Of a stretch of 21,200 nucleotides of DNA, positions 5,862-13,869 are shown piece after piece. The translations under genes and the position numbers were made by a program. The notes beneath the pieces are model-generated. The model had not been told where the DNA came from. It was given only the letters and a program-made list of their open reading frames with translations, and ran no database searches. The stretch covers positions 1 to 21,200 of IMG/VR virus record IMGVR_UViG_3300010413_000204; one strand, 5' to 3'. Source of the DNA: a virus. Each line of letters begins with the position of its first letter. Within the stretch, counting starts at the first letter, position 1.

Positions 5862-8549
5862 CTAAGCCCCTAAAAGCAGTTCAAGCCCTTCGGCATTGCT
5901 TTGAATTTGCGCGCGTTCGATTATCTTTTGCAAAACGATTTCAAGTTCCGGATAGACTCCCGAAGCTGAAATTTCGATCAATCCGCCGCCGCCTTTTTCA
6001 AGCCTTTCCGCGCGCGCGCGCGTTAAGTCGATTTCGGCTTGGGTCAATTCCTTTTGTAAAGCCAAAAGTTCATCGCGCCTTTTGCTTTCGGCTTCGATTG
6101 CTTCGATAACCTTGAAAGATTCATATCCGGAAAGATCCGCAAGCGATGAAGCAAACCCGACAAGGACTTCGCCGCTATTTTCAAACATTCGGGTTATATT
6201 TCCGCTTAAAATTTCGATTTTTTGGACTTGCGCTTCAATTTCGGCTAGATCGATTTTCGCTTTCCATTCAAAGGCCGCCTGAAGGGTTTCGGCTTGCGCG
6301 CGGATCTTTTCGATTTCGATATCGATTTCGCCTTGCAATTTTATTTCTAAAAGTTTTTGTTCCGGGATTTTTTCGTCGATTTTTTTCTTGGCATCGTCAA
6401 GGGAAGTCGAATCCGCCTTCGTATAAACGGGGACAATTAGTTCGGTCCCCAATTCTTCGTCGACAAGGACTTTTATTTCCCCGACTTGCTTTCTAAAATC
6501 TTCGGTTTTTGCCTTGACTTCGGTCGTTTTGGTTTCAGGGACGGCGGCGATTTGATCTTGGATGCGCTTTAGTTCGGCTTCATATTCCGGGGTTCCCTTG
6601 ATAAAGATTTGGGTTTCCTTTTCGTCCGGCATATCTAAAAGACCGGATACAATTTGCGCGACTTTTGCGCGCGTATCTTCAAGCGTTTTGATTTGTTCGA
6701 CTTGCGCTTTCGTGACCGTTTCGGTCGTTTGTCCCCAATGGGTCAGGCGGAAAACAGCTTCCCCGATCGCATCGCCGATCGCTTTCCATGTTTGCGAGTG
6801 TTCATATAGTTCGGCCCCGAATAAATAAGCCGATCCAAAAGAAGCAATCGCCAAAGCCCAAGGACCCAAGGCCGCCGCCGCGCCGCTGATCGGCCCGATC
6901 AGTCCGGAAAATCCGCCGATCAAATTCGGAATTTGGGTCAGGGTCAAAACCCCGATCGATCCCGTCAAAAGCTTCAAAACGTCGGTCAATTTAGGAATAT
7001 ATTCAGTTATAACATTGATCGCCTTTCCCGCGCCTAAAATCTGACCCGTAAATTTGAAGGTTTGTCCTTCAGCCTCAAGTAATTTATTTACAGATTCAGA
7101 AAGCTTCGCAAGGAAAGGCGCGAGTCCGTCGATGATCCCGGCTGTTGTAAAGATCAATTTTTCAATCGCATCGACGACCTTTTGGATCGCTTTTTCCAAA
7201 TCTTCGGGCTTGGTCAAGTCAAGATCGCCGAAAATATTCACGAACAATGATTTTGCCGATGCGCCGAGCGTCGCAAAAGCCTTTTCAAGTTCGGACCAAT
7301 CCAACCCGGCCAAAGCTTCCGGAAGCGCTTTTCCGACAGCCTGCAAATATTGTCCGATTTCTTCGGCGAAATTTTCGATTATCGCAAAGACCGGCGCAAA
7401 GGCCCCGGCGTCAAGCCCTTCGCCGATTCCCTTGAAAATTTCGATGATCCCGTCGGCGATCGTCCCCCATTCGTCAAGAAGCGGAGTCCCGACTTCGATC
7501 AAGGTTGCGCGAAGATTGTTGATGATCTTCGCGTTTGTGATTTCAAAGTTATCGGCCATTTTTTGAAATGCGGTATCGACAGCCCCGGCGCGGTTTGCCA
7601 TTTGGTCAAGCGCGGTTGCATATTTGCCCGAAGTATCAGCGCCAAGAATCAAGGCCCCGTTTAAGCCTTCAACCCGTCCGAAAAATTTTGCCATGATTTC
7701 AGCGTTTCCGCCGGTTTTTTCGTAAATTTCCTGAAGGAAAGGCGCAAGTCCTTTCGCCGCCAATGCTTCGGCGCTGAATTCGATCCCCAAAGCCTTCGCC
7801 GCTTTTTCGGCTTCGCTTGAAGGCTTTATAACTGCCGCTAGTATCCCTTTGATCTGAGTTATTGCGAGCGAAGTATCCCCAACCGTTCCCGTCAATGCGG
7901 CGACCGCTGAATTTAAGTCGGCAAAGGGGACGCCCGCCGACGACGCAAGCCCCGTTACCGTCCCAAGGCTTGCCGAAAGTTCGGTCAAATTCGTAACCCC
8001 GACCCTAACCGTTGTAAATAAAATGTCGGAATAATCGGCGGCATCGCTTGCGTTCTTTCCATAGGCATTTAATGACGTCGCCAAAAGCTTAGTCGTCGCG
8101 TCAAGTTGCCCGGCCCCGGCGTCGGACAACTTTTCAGCCGCGCCTAAAAGGGTCAAGGAATGCTCCCAATCGCCCGTCGCCGAAACAATCTGATAAACGG
8201 ACTGAGTTATTTGTTCGATTGATGCCGAGGATGTCCGGGAATAGTCAAGAATCTGATCTTTGAATGTCCCCATTTTGTCGGAAGGCGCGTCGATCAGGGT
8301 CGAAATTTCATTGAACGAATCGCCGAAGTCGCCCGCTTGTTTTGTCGCGACCGCAAGCCCGCCGATCGCCAATGCCGCCAAGACCGCATCAACTTTTAAA
8401 ATCGCGTCGGTCATATCGGCAAGCGGCTGAGTCGCCGAATTGATATTCGTCGAAAGGGAATCAAGACCCTTGCCAATCGAATTGATCGTTTTTGAAAGTT
8501 GATCGTCCCCGGAAAAGATTATTTTGACGACTTTTTCAAGATCGGCCAT
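5862..8549 (-). CDS. Tail tape measure protein
   Basis: At 895 residues this is the longest gene in the window, as expected for the protein that sets tail length and enters the host envelope during DNA ejection. It starts at an ATG preceded by AAAGGGG. The N-terminal 350 residues show the TP901-type core pattern: repeated alanine/glycine/serine helices such as AATKQAGDFGDSFNEI, SSASIEQITQSVYQI and LNAYGKNASDAADY, followed by FFGRVEGLNGALIL. A hydrophobic stretch lies at about 528-585 and could insert in a membrane. Residues about 690-870 are strongly charged and probably coiled-coil. There is no recognisable muralytic motif. It directly follows the frameshifted assembly chaperone gene, the standard siphophage order. 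Confidence 0.93.
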   Translation of the reverse strand: MADLEKVVKIIFSGDDQLSKTINSIGKGLDSLSTNINSATQPLADMTDAILKVDAVLAALAIGGLAVATKQAGDFGDSFNEISTLIDAPSDKMGTFKDQILDYSRTSSASIEQITQSVYQIVSATGDWEHSLTLLGAAEKLSDAGAGQLDATTKLLATSLNAYGKNASDAADYSDILFTTVRVGVTNLTELSASLGTVTGLASSAGVPFADLNSAVAALTGTVGDTSLAITQIKGILAAVIKPSSEAEKAAKALGIEFSAEALAAKGLAPFLQEIYEKTGGNAEIMAKFFGRVEGLNGALILGADTSGKYATALDQMANRAGAVDTAFQKMADNFEITNAKIINNLRATLIEVGTPLLDEWGTIADGIIEIFKGIGEGLDAGAFAPVFAIIENFAEEIGQYLQAVGKALPEALAGLDWSELEKAFATLGASAKSLFVNIFGDLDLTKPEDLEKAIQKVVDAIEKLIFTTAGIIDGLAPFLAKLSESVNKLLEAEGQTFKFTGQILGAGKAINVITEYIPKLTDVLKLLTGSIGVLTLTQIPNLIGGFSGLIGPISGAAAALGPWALAIASFGSAYLFGAELYEHSQTWKAIGDAIGEAVFRLTHWGQTTETVTKAQVEQIKTLEDTRAKVAQIVSGLLDMPDEKETQIFIKGTPEYEAELKRIQDQIAAVPETKTTEVKAKTEDFRKQVGEIKVLVDEELGTELIVPVYTKADSTSLDDAKKKIDEKIPEQKLLEIKLQGEIDIEIEKIRAQAETLQAAFEWKAKIDLAEIEAQVQKIEILSGNITRMFENSGEVLVGFASSLADLSGYESFKVIEAIEAESKRRDELLALQKELTQAEIDLTRARAERLEKGGGGLIEISASGVYPELEIVLQKIIERAQIQSNAEGLELLLGA

Positions 8550-8577
8550 TTAAACCCCTTTGCATAAAAAAACCGAA

Positions 8578-9194
8578 TCAAAACTTTTTTCTTTGCTTTT
8601 TTTCATCCTTCGAATCGAAAAAGCGCGTCCAAAGTTCCAATTCGGCTTGACTTAAAGTTCCATGCGGGAAAAGATCCGGCCTTGCTTCGAATAGAAATCG
8701 CCCTTTGGCATGACAAAGCGCTAAAGCGACTTGGACGCTTTGATCTTGCCAAAGGGCTTGGATTTTCCCGGCGTCATTCCCAACCCGGTCAAAATTAGGA
8801 TTTCGTTTGTTAGGTTTAAAAAAACCGTCGGACTGACCTTGTTGACTTTTAAAGCCAAATCAAGATCGCAAACCGGATCGACCGATCCCATTTGCAAATG
8901 CTCAAGTCTTTTGATGATCGCTTCCGGCATATCTTCGGCGCGTCCGACAAGATTTTTGATCGCTTCGATGATTTCATCGTTTCTTTTTGAAAGCAACCCT
9001 TCAAGGACGCTTGCGGAAACCGACCGGCGCGCCGCGACTTGATCCGCGAGTCCGATTTCCTTTCCCGTTAAGCCCCTGACAATCCAAACGGGCTTTTCGC
9101 CTTCGTCAAAAAAATCCTTCAATTCCGGGACCGGGACCGCTTTTTCTCTTGGTTCGAAATTTTCGGACAAAAATTGCTTCGAATTGAAACCCAT
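8578..9194 (-). CDS. Tail assembly chaperone, -1 frameshift fusion product (gpGT-like)
   Basis: Ribosomes that slip back one base at G GGA AAA (8763-8769) would read the -1 frame to a TGA at 8578. The product has 205 residues: 144 from the short form and 61 new ones. The extension is open throughout and protein-like: CHAKGRFLFEARPDLFP, then SQAELELWTRFF, and a basic tail. The LSQAELELW motif resembles the T-domain of tail assembly chaperones. The extension also fills what would otherwise be a 170-base gap before the tape measure gene. In lambda the equivalent site is G GGA AAG. Slippage itself is inferred; efficiency cannot be read from sequence. Confidence 0.8.
8721..9194 (-). CDS. Tail assembly chaperone, short form (gpG-like)
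   Basis: The unshifted product has 157 residues and ends at TAG. It starts at an ATG with AAGGTTAG just upstream. It contains a short beta segment (PVWIVRGLTGKEIGLADQ) typical of phage tail chaperone N-domains, a helical middle (IIEAIKNLVG, EAIIKRLEHLQMG), and a final helix NLTNEILILTGLG just before the slippery sequence. It lies between tail tube and tape measure, the position of lambda G. The protein is expected to coat the tape measure during tail assembly and is not expected in the virion. Confidence 0.85.
   Translation of the reverse strand: MGFNSKQFLSENFEPREKAVPVPELKDFFDEGEKPVWIVRGLTGKEIGLADQVAARRSVSASVLEGLLSKRNDEIIEAIKNLVGRAEDMPEAIIKRLEHLQMGSVDPVCDLDLALKVNKVSPTVFLNLTNEILILTGLGMTPGKSKPFGKIKASKSL
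8763..8769 (-). promoter_or_regulatory. -1 ribosomal frameshift slippery heptamer G GGA AAA
   Basis: In the chaperone frame the codons read CCG GGA AAA TCC, so the heptamer is X XXY YYZ with X = G and Y = Z = A. It sits 13 codons before the zero-frame stop. The -1 frame is open through and beyond it. I see only a weak four-base stem just downstream, not a strong stimulator. Confidence 0.8.
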
Positions 9195-9218
9195 ATCTAA
9201 CCTTCAAGGGAATTTTTT

Positions 9219-10238
9219 TTAAGCGCTGATCCCTTCTCCGACAAATTCGGCGGCGATCGCGCAAGTTGCATTGATATTAGCGCCCGCCGGGAATTGCTTC
9301 GTTATCCCGAAATATCCTTGGCAAAGGATATATGGATCTTCAAGACGATCGGCGAAAAATTTAAACCAAATCCGCTGATCGACTTGTTTCAAAATGTTAT
9401 CGGTGATTCCGTCTTTTAGTTCTACATTGAAGCTTCCGGCGTTTAAGGTTCGCGAAGCGCTTCCCTTTGTTCGCCCATAAACTTCAGTTGTGTTGATCGT
9501 GTGCGCGTTTGCGGGCGGCGAAAAATCGTAAGCGTCGATCAATTCGACAAAATTCGGCGTGTAGTATGAAGCATAGACATCCTTTCCGAAAACAGTCGAT
9601 CCGCTATCTTCGGAATGAATTTGCGGTAAAGCAGAATGAAAATAAATCCCGGCAAGCCCCAAAATATTATTGACGACGTCAATGTATTTGGTTTCCCATG
9701 CCGGATTATCGAATCTTTCAAGGTGGACATTTTCAACCTGTTTGATTTCATCGGCTGAAATTACTTGACTGCTTTGGGTATCCATCCAGACCTGACCGAC
9801 TTCGATCGCGTCTTCGTCAATCCAAGGCGGCCCGCCCGCCGCGCCGCGCGTATCCGAAAAAGCGGACCCTTCAACGCCTTCGACAACCGCATAAACGCCC
9901 GCCGAAGTAACTGTCACCGAATGCTTTTGATAATTACTGACCGTCGGACGCGCGATCGCCTGATCGGGGACGGCGGAAACATTCGTCGCGACCCCGGCCA
10001 AATAAACGACAGCCGCCGCGATGTCGACTTCGTCGGCTGTCCCTGACGATTCAGGCGTAATCGCGCCGCCTGATTTCAAGCCGTTGGGTCTAATGACGGG
10101 CGACTTTCCGCTTTTGCCCGACCAAAGGGCGTCGGCGCTTTTGAAATTGATCGCGTCGCCCTGATCGGTCAATTCGACGAAATCAACAAAATTCTGATCG
10201 GCTTCAAACATAAGTTTTGCATTATAAGCTGTTGGCAT
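9219..10238 (-). CDS. Major tail protein (tail tube)
   Basis: This 339-residue protein lies between the tail terminator and the assembly chaperone, the position of the tail tube gene in siphophages. It starts at an ATG preceded by AGGAG. The sequence is beta-rich, with an N-terminal strand (AYNAKLMFEAD), a central segment around residues 100-160 that could be an added domain, and a C-terminal part with INTTEVYGRTKGSASRTLNAGSF and WFKFFADRLEDPYILCQGYF. No enzymatic motif is visible. It is longer than the minimal tube fold, so an extra surface domain is possible. Function rests on position, size and strand pattern; no single diagnostic motif was identified. Confidence 0.75.
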   Translation of the reverse strand: MPTAYNAKLMFEADQNFVDFVELTDQGDAINFKSADALWSGKSGKSPVIRPNGLKSGGAITPESSGTADEVDIAAAVVYLAGVATNVSAVPDQAIARPTVSNYQKHSVTVTSAGVYAVVEGVEGSAFSDTRGAAGGPPWIDEDAIEVGQVWMDTQSSQVISADEIKQVENVHLERFDNPAWETKYIDVVNNILGLAGIYFHSALPQIHSEDSGSTVFGKDVYASYYTPNFVELIDAYDFSPPANAHTINTTEVYGRTKGSASRTLNAGSFNVELKDGITDNILKQVDQRIWFKFFADRLEDPYILCQGYFGITKQFPAGANINATCAIAAEFVGEGISA

Positions 10239-10256
10239 TTTTCAAATTCTCCTGTT

Positions 10257-10979
10257 TTAAATTTTTTGAGAATACGGATTCCCCGCAATCCGCCCATATT
10301 TACAGTTAAAGACGACGGTCATTCCGACGGAATTTTGATCTTGGTTGGGAAATTGGGGGACCGCTGAAACGAATTCGATAGAATCTGCCAAGGAATTAGT
10401 CAAGGTCTTAACCGGACCTTGTCCCGATAAAACCCCGTCGATATTGCAAACGTCGTCGTTTTCGTCAATGTTGATTTGTTCATCGTCTAAAAATTCCCCT
10501 GAAACGCGCCGCAAGGAAAAATTTCCGGCGGCATCTTCGCCCGACCAAGTTCCCCCGGAAACATCGACGCCGCAAATATAGCCGGTTGCGGCGCTTGTTT
10601 CCCCGATTATCGTTGCCCCGACAACCGCGCGGAAAGGCCCGCCCGAATCAAAGCCGATCGTCCATTGGGTCCCAAGGACGTTTTCAAGAATATCGGCGAA
10701 AATGAGTTCGGCCATTTGGCCGGGAAGGACTGTCCCGAATTTCGCGACCCCTTGGATCTGGATCTGGACGTTCGCCTTTTGACGTTCACCATGAAGCGAT
10801 ATCGATTCTTCGAAAAGCGGCAAAAATCCGACAGCCGGTAAAACGCTATAATCCAAAGGCGGCAAAAAGGACCGGAAAGCCTCTTTCCCCATATCAAGGT
10901 TGTAGCCGTTTGAAATTAGGATCGTCTGAAGCTTTGATTCAATCGAATCGAAGATTTTTTCGCGGATCGTTTCGGTCAT
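10257..10979 (-). CDS. Tail terminator (gpU-like) with an inserted beta domain
   Basis: The product has 240 residues, about 100 more than lambda gpU. Its ATG overlaps the preceding TGA as ATGA. Residues 1-108 give the expected start of the fold: helix IREKIFDSIESKLQTIL, then VLPAVGFLPLFEES and VQIQIQGVAKFG, and a helix around MAELIFADILENVLG. The fold appears to resume at about 194-240 with LADSIEFVSAVPQF and VGMTVVFNCKYGRIAGNPYSQ. In between (about 115-190) lies a glycine- and threonine-rich beta segment with ATIIGETSAATGYICGVDVS and SGEFLDDEQINID, a pattern of small decorating domains in phage proteins. Tail terminators cap the tube at the head side; the insertion would be on the outside. 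Confidence 0.7.
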   Translation of the reverse strand: MTETIREKIFDSIESKLQTILISNGYNLDMGKEAFRSFLPPLDYSVLPAVGFLPLFEESISLHGERQKANVQIQIQGVAKFGTVLPGQMAELIFADILENVLGTQWTIGFDSGGPFRAVVGATIIGETSAATGYICGVDVSGGTWSGEDAAGNFSLRRVSGEFLDDEQINIDENDDVCNIDGVLSGQGPVKTLTNSLADSIEFVSAVPQFPNQDQNSVGMTVVFNCKYGRIAGNPYSQKI

Positions 10980-11578
10980 TTCGCGCTTTCGATTAATTGG
11001 TTTGTATGGTGTTCAAGCCTTTCCTGTAACCGGACGTTTGCATTTTTCAAAACGGGTTCCATAATGTCGGGATCGTCGAAAATGTCGGGAATCCGGGGTC
11101 CCCAAAGTTCGAAAATTGGAAGCGAATATTTTGTTTTATAAAGGTTGCCATAGACTTTGGTCGGATCAAAAGCGACCCTTTTTCCTGTATATGCGCGCCA
11201 AAAAACCCCGCGATGTCCGGAGCGCATCGTCATTATTTTAGCGTGTGGGACGGTAAATTTCGGCTTTGATCTTAGAATCCGCACCGAAACCCCTTTCTTG
11301 ACATCGGTCGCCTGAAATTCGATCAATGGGATCGGAAACGACCGATTTTCTATATGCGCCGAAAGATCCGCGACAGTTGTCTTTTTCAAATAAAAGGTTT
11401 CGCGAATAACAGCCGCCTTCAAGGCGACTTTTTGGCCGATCAGCCGGACTGATTCGGTTTTCAGTCCCGACAAGGAATCGTTTGTCGCCCGCGAAATAAC
11501 CAGTTTCGCACCGTATTTGAAAGTGTTAATCGTCGCCCTGATTTCGGCCAAATCTGCATTGTCGATTTTGGCATTCAT
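10976..11578 (-). CDS. Minor tail protein Z-like (gpZ)
   Basis: The 200-residue product has the layout of prophage minor tail protein Z: an N-terminal helix with DLAEIRATINTFKYG, ATNDSLSGLKTESVRLIGQKVALKAAVIRETF, a strand-rich middle (PLIEFQATDVKKGVSVRIL), a basic histidine- and arginine-containing loop (MRSGHRGVFWRAY), and a C-terminal helix with ELWGPRIPDIF and VRLQERLEHH. Both ends overlap neighbours as ATGA, so it is tightly coupled in the head-tail connector operon. It sits between the gpFII-like and gpU-like genes, as in lambda. It probably acts at the head-proximal end of the tail, but its exact role is not known even in lambda. Confidence 0.85.
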   Translation of the reverse strand: MNAKIDNADLAEIRATINTFKYGAKLVISRATNDSLSGLKTESVRLIGQKVALKAAVIRETFYLKKTTVADLSAHIENRSFPIPLIEFQATDVKKGVSVRILRSKPKFTVPHAKIMTMRSGHRGVFWRAYTGKRVAFDPTKVYGNLYKTKYSLPIFELWGPRIPDIFDDPDIMEPVLKNANVRLQERLEHHTNQLIESAK

Positions 11579-11910
11579 AATATAATTTTGACGCTTGAAG
11601 TTACGAAATAATCGTCGGATTCAGAAATCCCGACAACTTCATAAACGACGCCGGAAACTGTAAATTTTTCGCCTTCGGCATTCGGCCTTTTGGCGATCGG
11701 GATTTTCCCGATAACTGAAATCAGCGCTTCAATGAAAATCTGTTCGCCGACGGTCTGGACATTAAAGCCGTCGGGTTCGGCGCTTGTTTCCCTTGTCAAA
11801 TTCACCTTGCAAGGGATCGGATCGCCGTCGATCGGTTGAAAGACGGCGTCCGTCCCAAGATGGTCAAAAACGTCGACCATCGCCGCTTGAAGTGTAGCTT
11901 CATCGGTCAT
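11575..11910 (-). CDS. Head-tail joining protein (gpFII-like)
   Basis: This 111-residue protein opens with a short helix (EATLQAAMVDVFDHLG) followed by strands (AVFQPIDGDPIPCKVNL), a second beta stretch with EQIFIEALISVIGKIPIA, and a final hairpin (EKFTVSGVVYEVVGISESDDYFVTSSVKIIL, positions about 81-111). This is the pattern of lambda FII-type joining proteins, in which a small beta barrel sits between head and tail. Its stop overlaps the start of the gpZ-like gene as ATGA. It lies between decoration protein and gpZ, as in lambda, apart from FI, which is absent. The assignment is good by position and shape. Confidence 0.75.
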   Translation of the reverse strand: MTDEATLQAAMVDVFDHLGTDAVFQPIDGDPIPCKVNLTRETSAEPDGFNVQTVGEQIFIEALISVIGKIPIAKRPNAEGEKFTVSGVVYEVVGISESDDYFVTSSVKIIL

Positions 11911-11922
11911 AGCGCCGCCCTG

Positions 11923-12312
11923 TTAACTGGTTATCGCATAGCGCAAGGCGACGACGGCTTTTCCGGCTGTCAAGGCTTCGACGGCGACGGTAAAGGTCAA
12001 TTGAGTATAAGCCGCCGTCAAAATCATGTTTGCCGCCGTCCCGTCGGGGACAATGTCGACAAGACCGGCGGCAAGCGAAGCAATCGCAGTCGCCGCAAGA
12101 ATATCGGCAGTCCCAACCGCTTTGATTGCGACCGTCGCCGATCCGCCTGAAGCAAAGTCGGTGAAAACCTGAAGAAAACCGTCCATGACGACCGCTGAAG
12201 GCGGCAAAAGCTTGGGTCCGACCAAAATGTCGCCGACCGCGCCGCCAAGCTTGGCGAAATCATATTCAAAAAGGGCAAGACCGACCCGTCCTTCCAAACT
12301 TGAATTTTGCAT
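11923..12312 (-). CDS. Putative capsid decoration/head protein
   Basis: The product has 129 residues and is rich in alanine, valine, glycine and threonine, with no cysteine. It has an N-terminal FEYDFAKLGGAVGDILVGPKL, and a hydrophobic beta pattern SAVVMDGFLQVFTDFAS, then repeated ALA/AAG strands, ending with AVEALTAGKAVVALRYAIT. It follows the major capsid gene, where lambda has gpD, and the start has an AAGGAAGG ribosome binding site. It is not clearly homologous to gpD. I recall similar small beta-rich proteins next to capsid genes in other phages, often annotated as hypothetical. A decoration or head-fibre role is inferred from position. Confidence 0.6.
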   Translation of the reverse strand: MQNSSLEGRVGLALFEYDFAKLGGAVGDILVGPKLLPPSAVVMDGFLQVFTDFASGGSATVAIKAVGTADILAATAIASLAAGLVDIVPDGTAANMILTAAYTQLTFTVAVEALTAGKAVVALRYAITS

Positions 12313-12339
12313 TTTAAACCTTCCTTTTTTTTAGTTGAT

Positions 12340-12401
12340 GCCGGGGAAACCCTTTTTTATCGCTCCGGGGAAGCAAAGGAAAGCTGATCGGGTTCCCCGG
12401 C
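12340..12401 (-). other. Intercistronic alternative hairpins between capsid and decoration genes
   Basis: On the plus strand GCCGGGGAAACCC (12340-12352) pairs with GGGTTCCCCGGC (12390-12401) with one bulged A. A third copy CCGGGGAA (12365-12372) can pair with the same right arm. The two stems are mutually exclusive. Neither is followed by a T-run on the transcribed strand, so a simple terminator is unlikely. A message-stability or processing element is more plausible. Confidence 0.5.
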
Positions 12402-12414
12402 AAGAATTAAAAGA

Positions 12415-13869
12415 TTAATTTCCCATGTTGAGATAAAGCCCGCGCCAATCGACGGCTTTTGCGCCGACATCGATTCGGACTTTGTATTCCGTACCGTCAA
12501 CCGACCATCCCGCTTTTGTTTCAAGGTATGGGGTCTGAACTCCATTTAGGAAAAACGCGACAACCGTTTTTCCGCGCGGCCCGGCCAAATACCAAGCGGC
12601 GGCGTCGACGTCGTCCAATCGCGGTTCATAAACGCGCGTGAAATATGATCCCGAATAAAGATTTTTTCGGGTCGATGCCAAGGACGAATCGGTCGCGATC
12701 GTATCGGTATCACTCCATTGAATCGTCTGAAAAAAGACTTCCGAAATTCCTTCGATCGTAACCGGAGCGATAAAAAATTCGGGTCTGATATTCAATCGCC
12801 GAAGCCCTTGAAGGTCTTTTTGCGTTTTCATCGCCAAGATGCCCGCGCCGATCGTCGCCGATCCGGGGACGGCCCCCGACGCCTGATAATTTCCATGATC
12901 GGCATGAAAAAGCGCGGTTCCATCGCCCATAGCGGCATTCGCCGTCAAGACTGCATAGACGACATCGGCGACCTTTCGGCTTGCAGACTCCCCATGTTGC
13001 GCGGGAATTCGGGTCAACGCGCCGAGGTCGTCATTGATAATCGTCTGACGGGTTATCGCAAAAAGCTTGCCATAGGTTGCAATCTGATATTGTTCTTGCG
13101 CTTCAGTGATTTTCCCATAACGATATTCGCCGGATTCGGGGATTTCTTCAAGGTCGGCCATTTCCGACGCGCGCGGAAGCGAATGAATTTTGAAATCGGC
13201 GACCTGATCAGTTGCGACCCAAGTTCGCCAAGTTTCCGGCGCGGTATCCCAACCCGAAAAAAGCGATTTGTTCGCGACGTTCGCAAGGATCAAGGGAAGA
13301 TCCGAAGTCGCAAGCGCGCGCCCGATCATTTCCATAGGCGACCCGGCGGTCTTCAGATTCCCGACCCGAAGGGCTTCGCGCGCGAGTTCGCGCAAGCTGA
13401 ATCCCATTAAATCGCGATGTCCTTCGGCGAATTTTTCGGGTTTGTAATCGATCGCCGACCGCGCCAAAAGCGCATCGGTCGCCGCCGCCCTGAATTTGTC
13501 TTGCGAATCGGCGATAATTGTTGCGGGCGGATGGTAGTTCAAGCCGGATTCGGGGATCGTTTTCAAAATCGCCCGATAAGCTTCGACGACGCTTTTTCCT
13601 TCCCGGATCAATTTCAAGGCAAGATCCGGCTGATCGAAACGCTTTCCGAGCGAATCGATTTCGATAATCCGCGACCTTTCTTCGCCGGTCGCTTCCGCCC
13701 TGATTTCATCGATCATAGCTTGCGGATCTTCGACTTTTTTGTCCGGTTCCGGTTCCGGTTCCGGGTCTTTCCTGACTTCAAGGCTTTGCAAAAACTGCCA
13801 AGCCTGATCTTCGGTTGCGTCCGGGTCAAGTCCCCGGCTGACAAGAAATTCTCTAAGTTTTGGGTCCAT
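12415..13869 (-). CDS. Internal in-frame start: scaffold plus major capsid protein without protease
   Basis: An ATG at 13867-13869 in the protease/capsid frame is preceded by AAGGGGG at a six-base distance, one of the best Shine-Dalgarno sequences in the window. Translation here gives 484 residues, M206 onward, beginning MDPKLREFLVSRGLDPDATE. It would supply scaffold plus capsid subunits in excess of protease, as nested genes do in lambda (C/Nu3). The signal is clear in the sequence; use of the start is inferred. Confidence 0.6.
   Translation of the reverse strand: MDPKLREFLVSRGLDPDATEDQAWQFLQSLEVRKDPEPEPEPDKKVEDPQAMIDEIRAEATGEERSRIIEIDSLGKRFDQPDLALKLIREGKSVVEAYRAILKTIPESGLNYHPPATIIADSQDKFRAAATDALLARSAIDYKPEKFAEGHRDLMGFSLRELAREALRVGNLKTAGSPMEMIGRALATSDLPLILANVANKSLFSGWDTAPETWRTWVATDQVADFKIHSLPRASEMADLEEIPESGEYRYGKITEAQEQYQIATYGKLFAITRQTIINDDLGALTRIPAQHGESASRKVADVVYAVLTANAAMGDGTALFHADHGNYQASGAVPGSATIGAGILAMKTQKDLQGLRRLNIRPEFFIAPVTIEGISEVFFQTIQWSDTDTIATDSSLASTRKNLYSGSYFTRVYEPRLDDVDAAAWYLAGPRGKTVVAFFLNGVQTPYLETKAGWSVDGTEYKVRIDVGAKAVDWRGLYLNMGN

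Noticed and set aside
6008-6021. CG-repeat tract in the tape measure gene
   Set aside because: It encodes an Ala-Arg helix (RARAERL) in frame. Codon choice explains it.
7054-7566. 170-residue plus-strand frame opposite the tape measure gene
   Set aside because: It is antisense to a clear tape measure gene, with biased composition rich in serine, proline and alanine that mirrors the coding strand. No ribosome binding site or family is visible.
12718-13410. 230-residue plus-strand frame opposite the capsid gene
   Set aside because: It is an antisense shadow of the conserved capsid domain without its own start signals.
13740-13765. Hexanucleotide tandem repeat in the capsid fusion gene
   Set aside because: It encodes the PEPEPEP linker and needs no separate explanation, although its copy number may vary.
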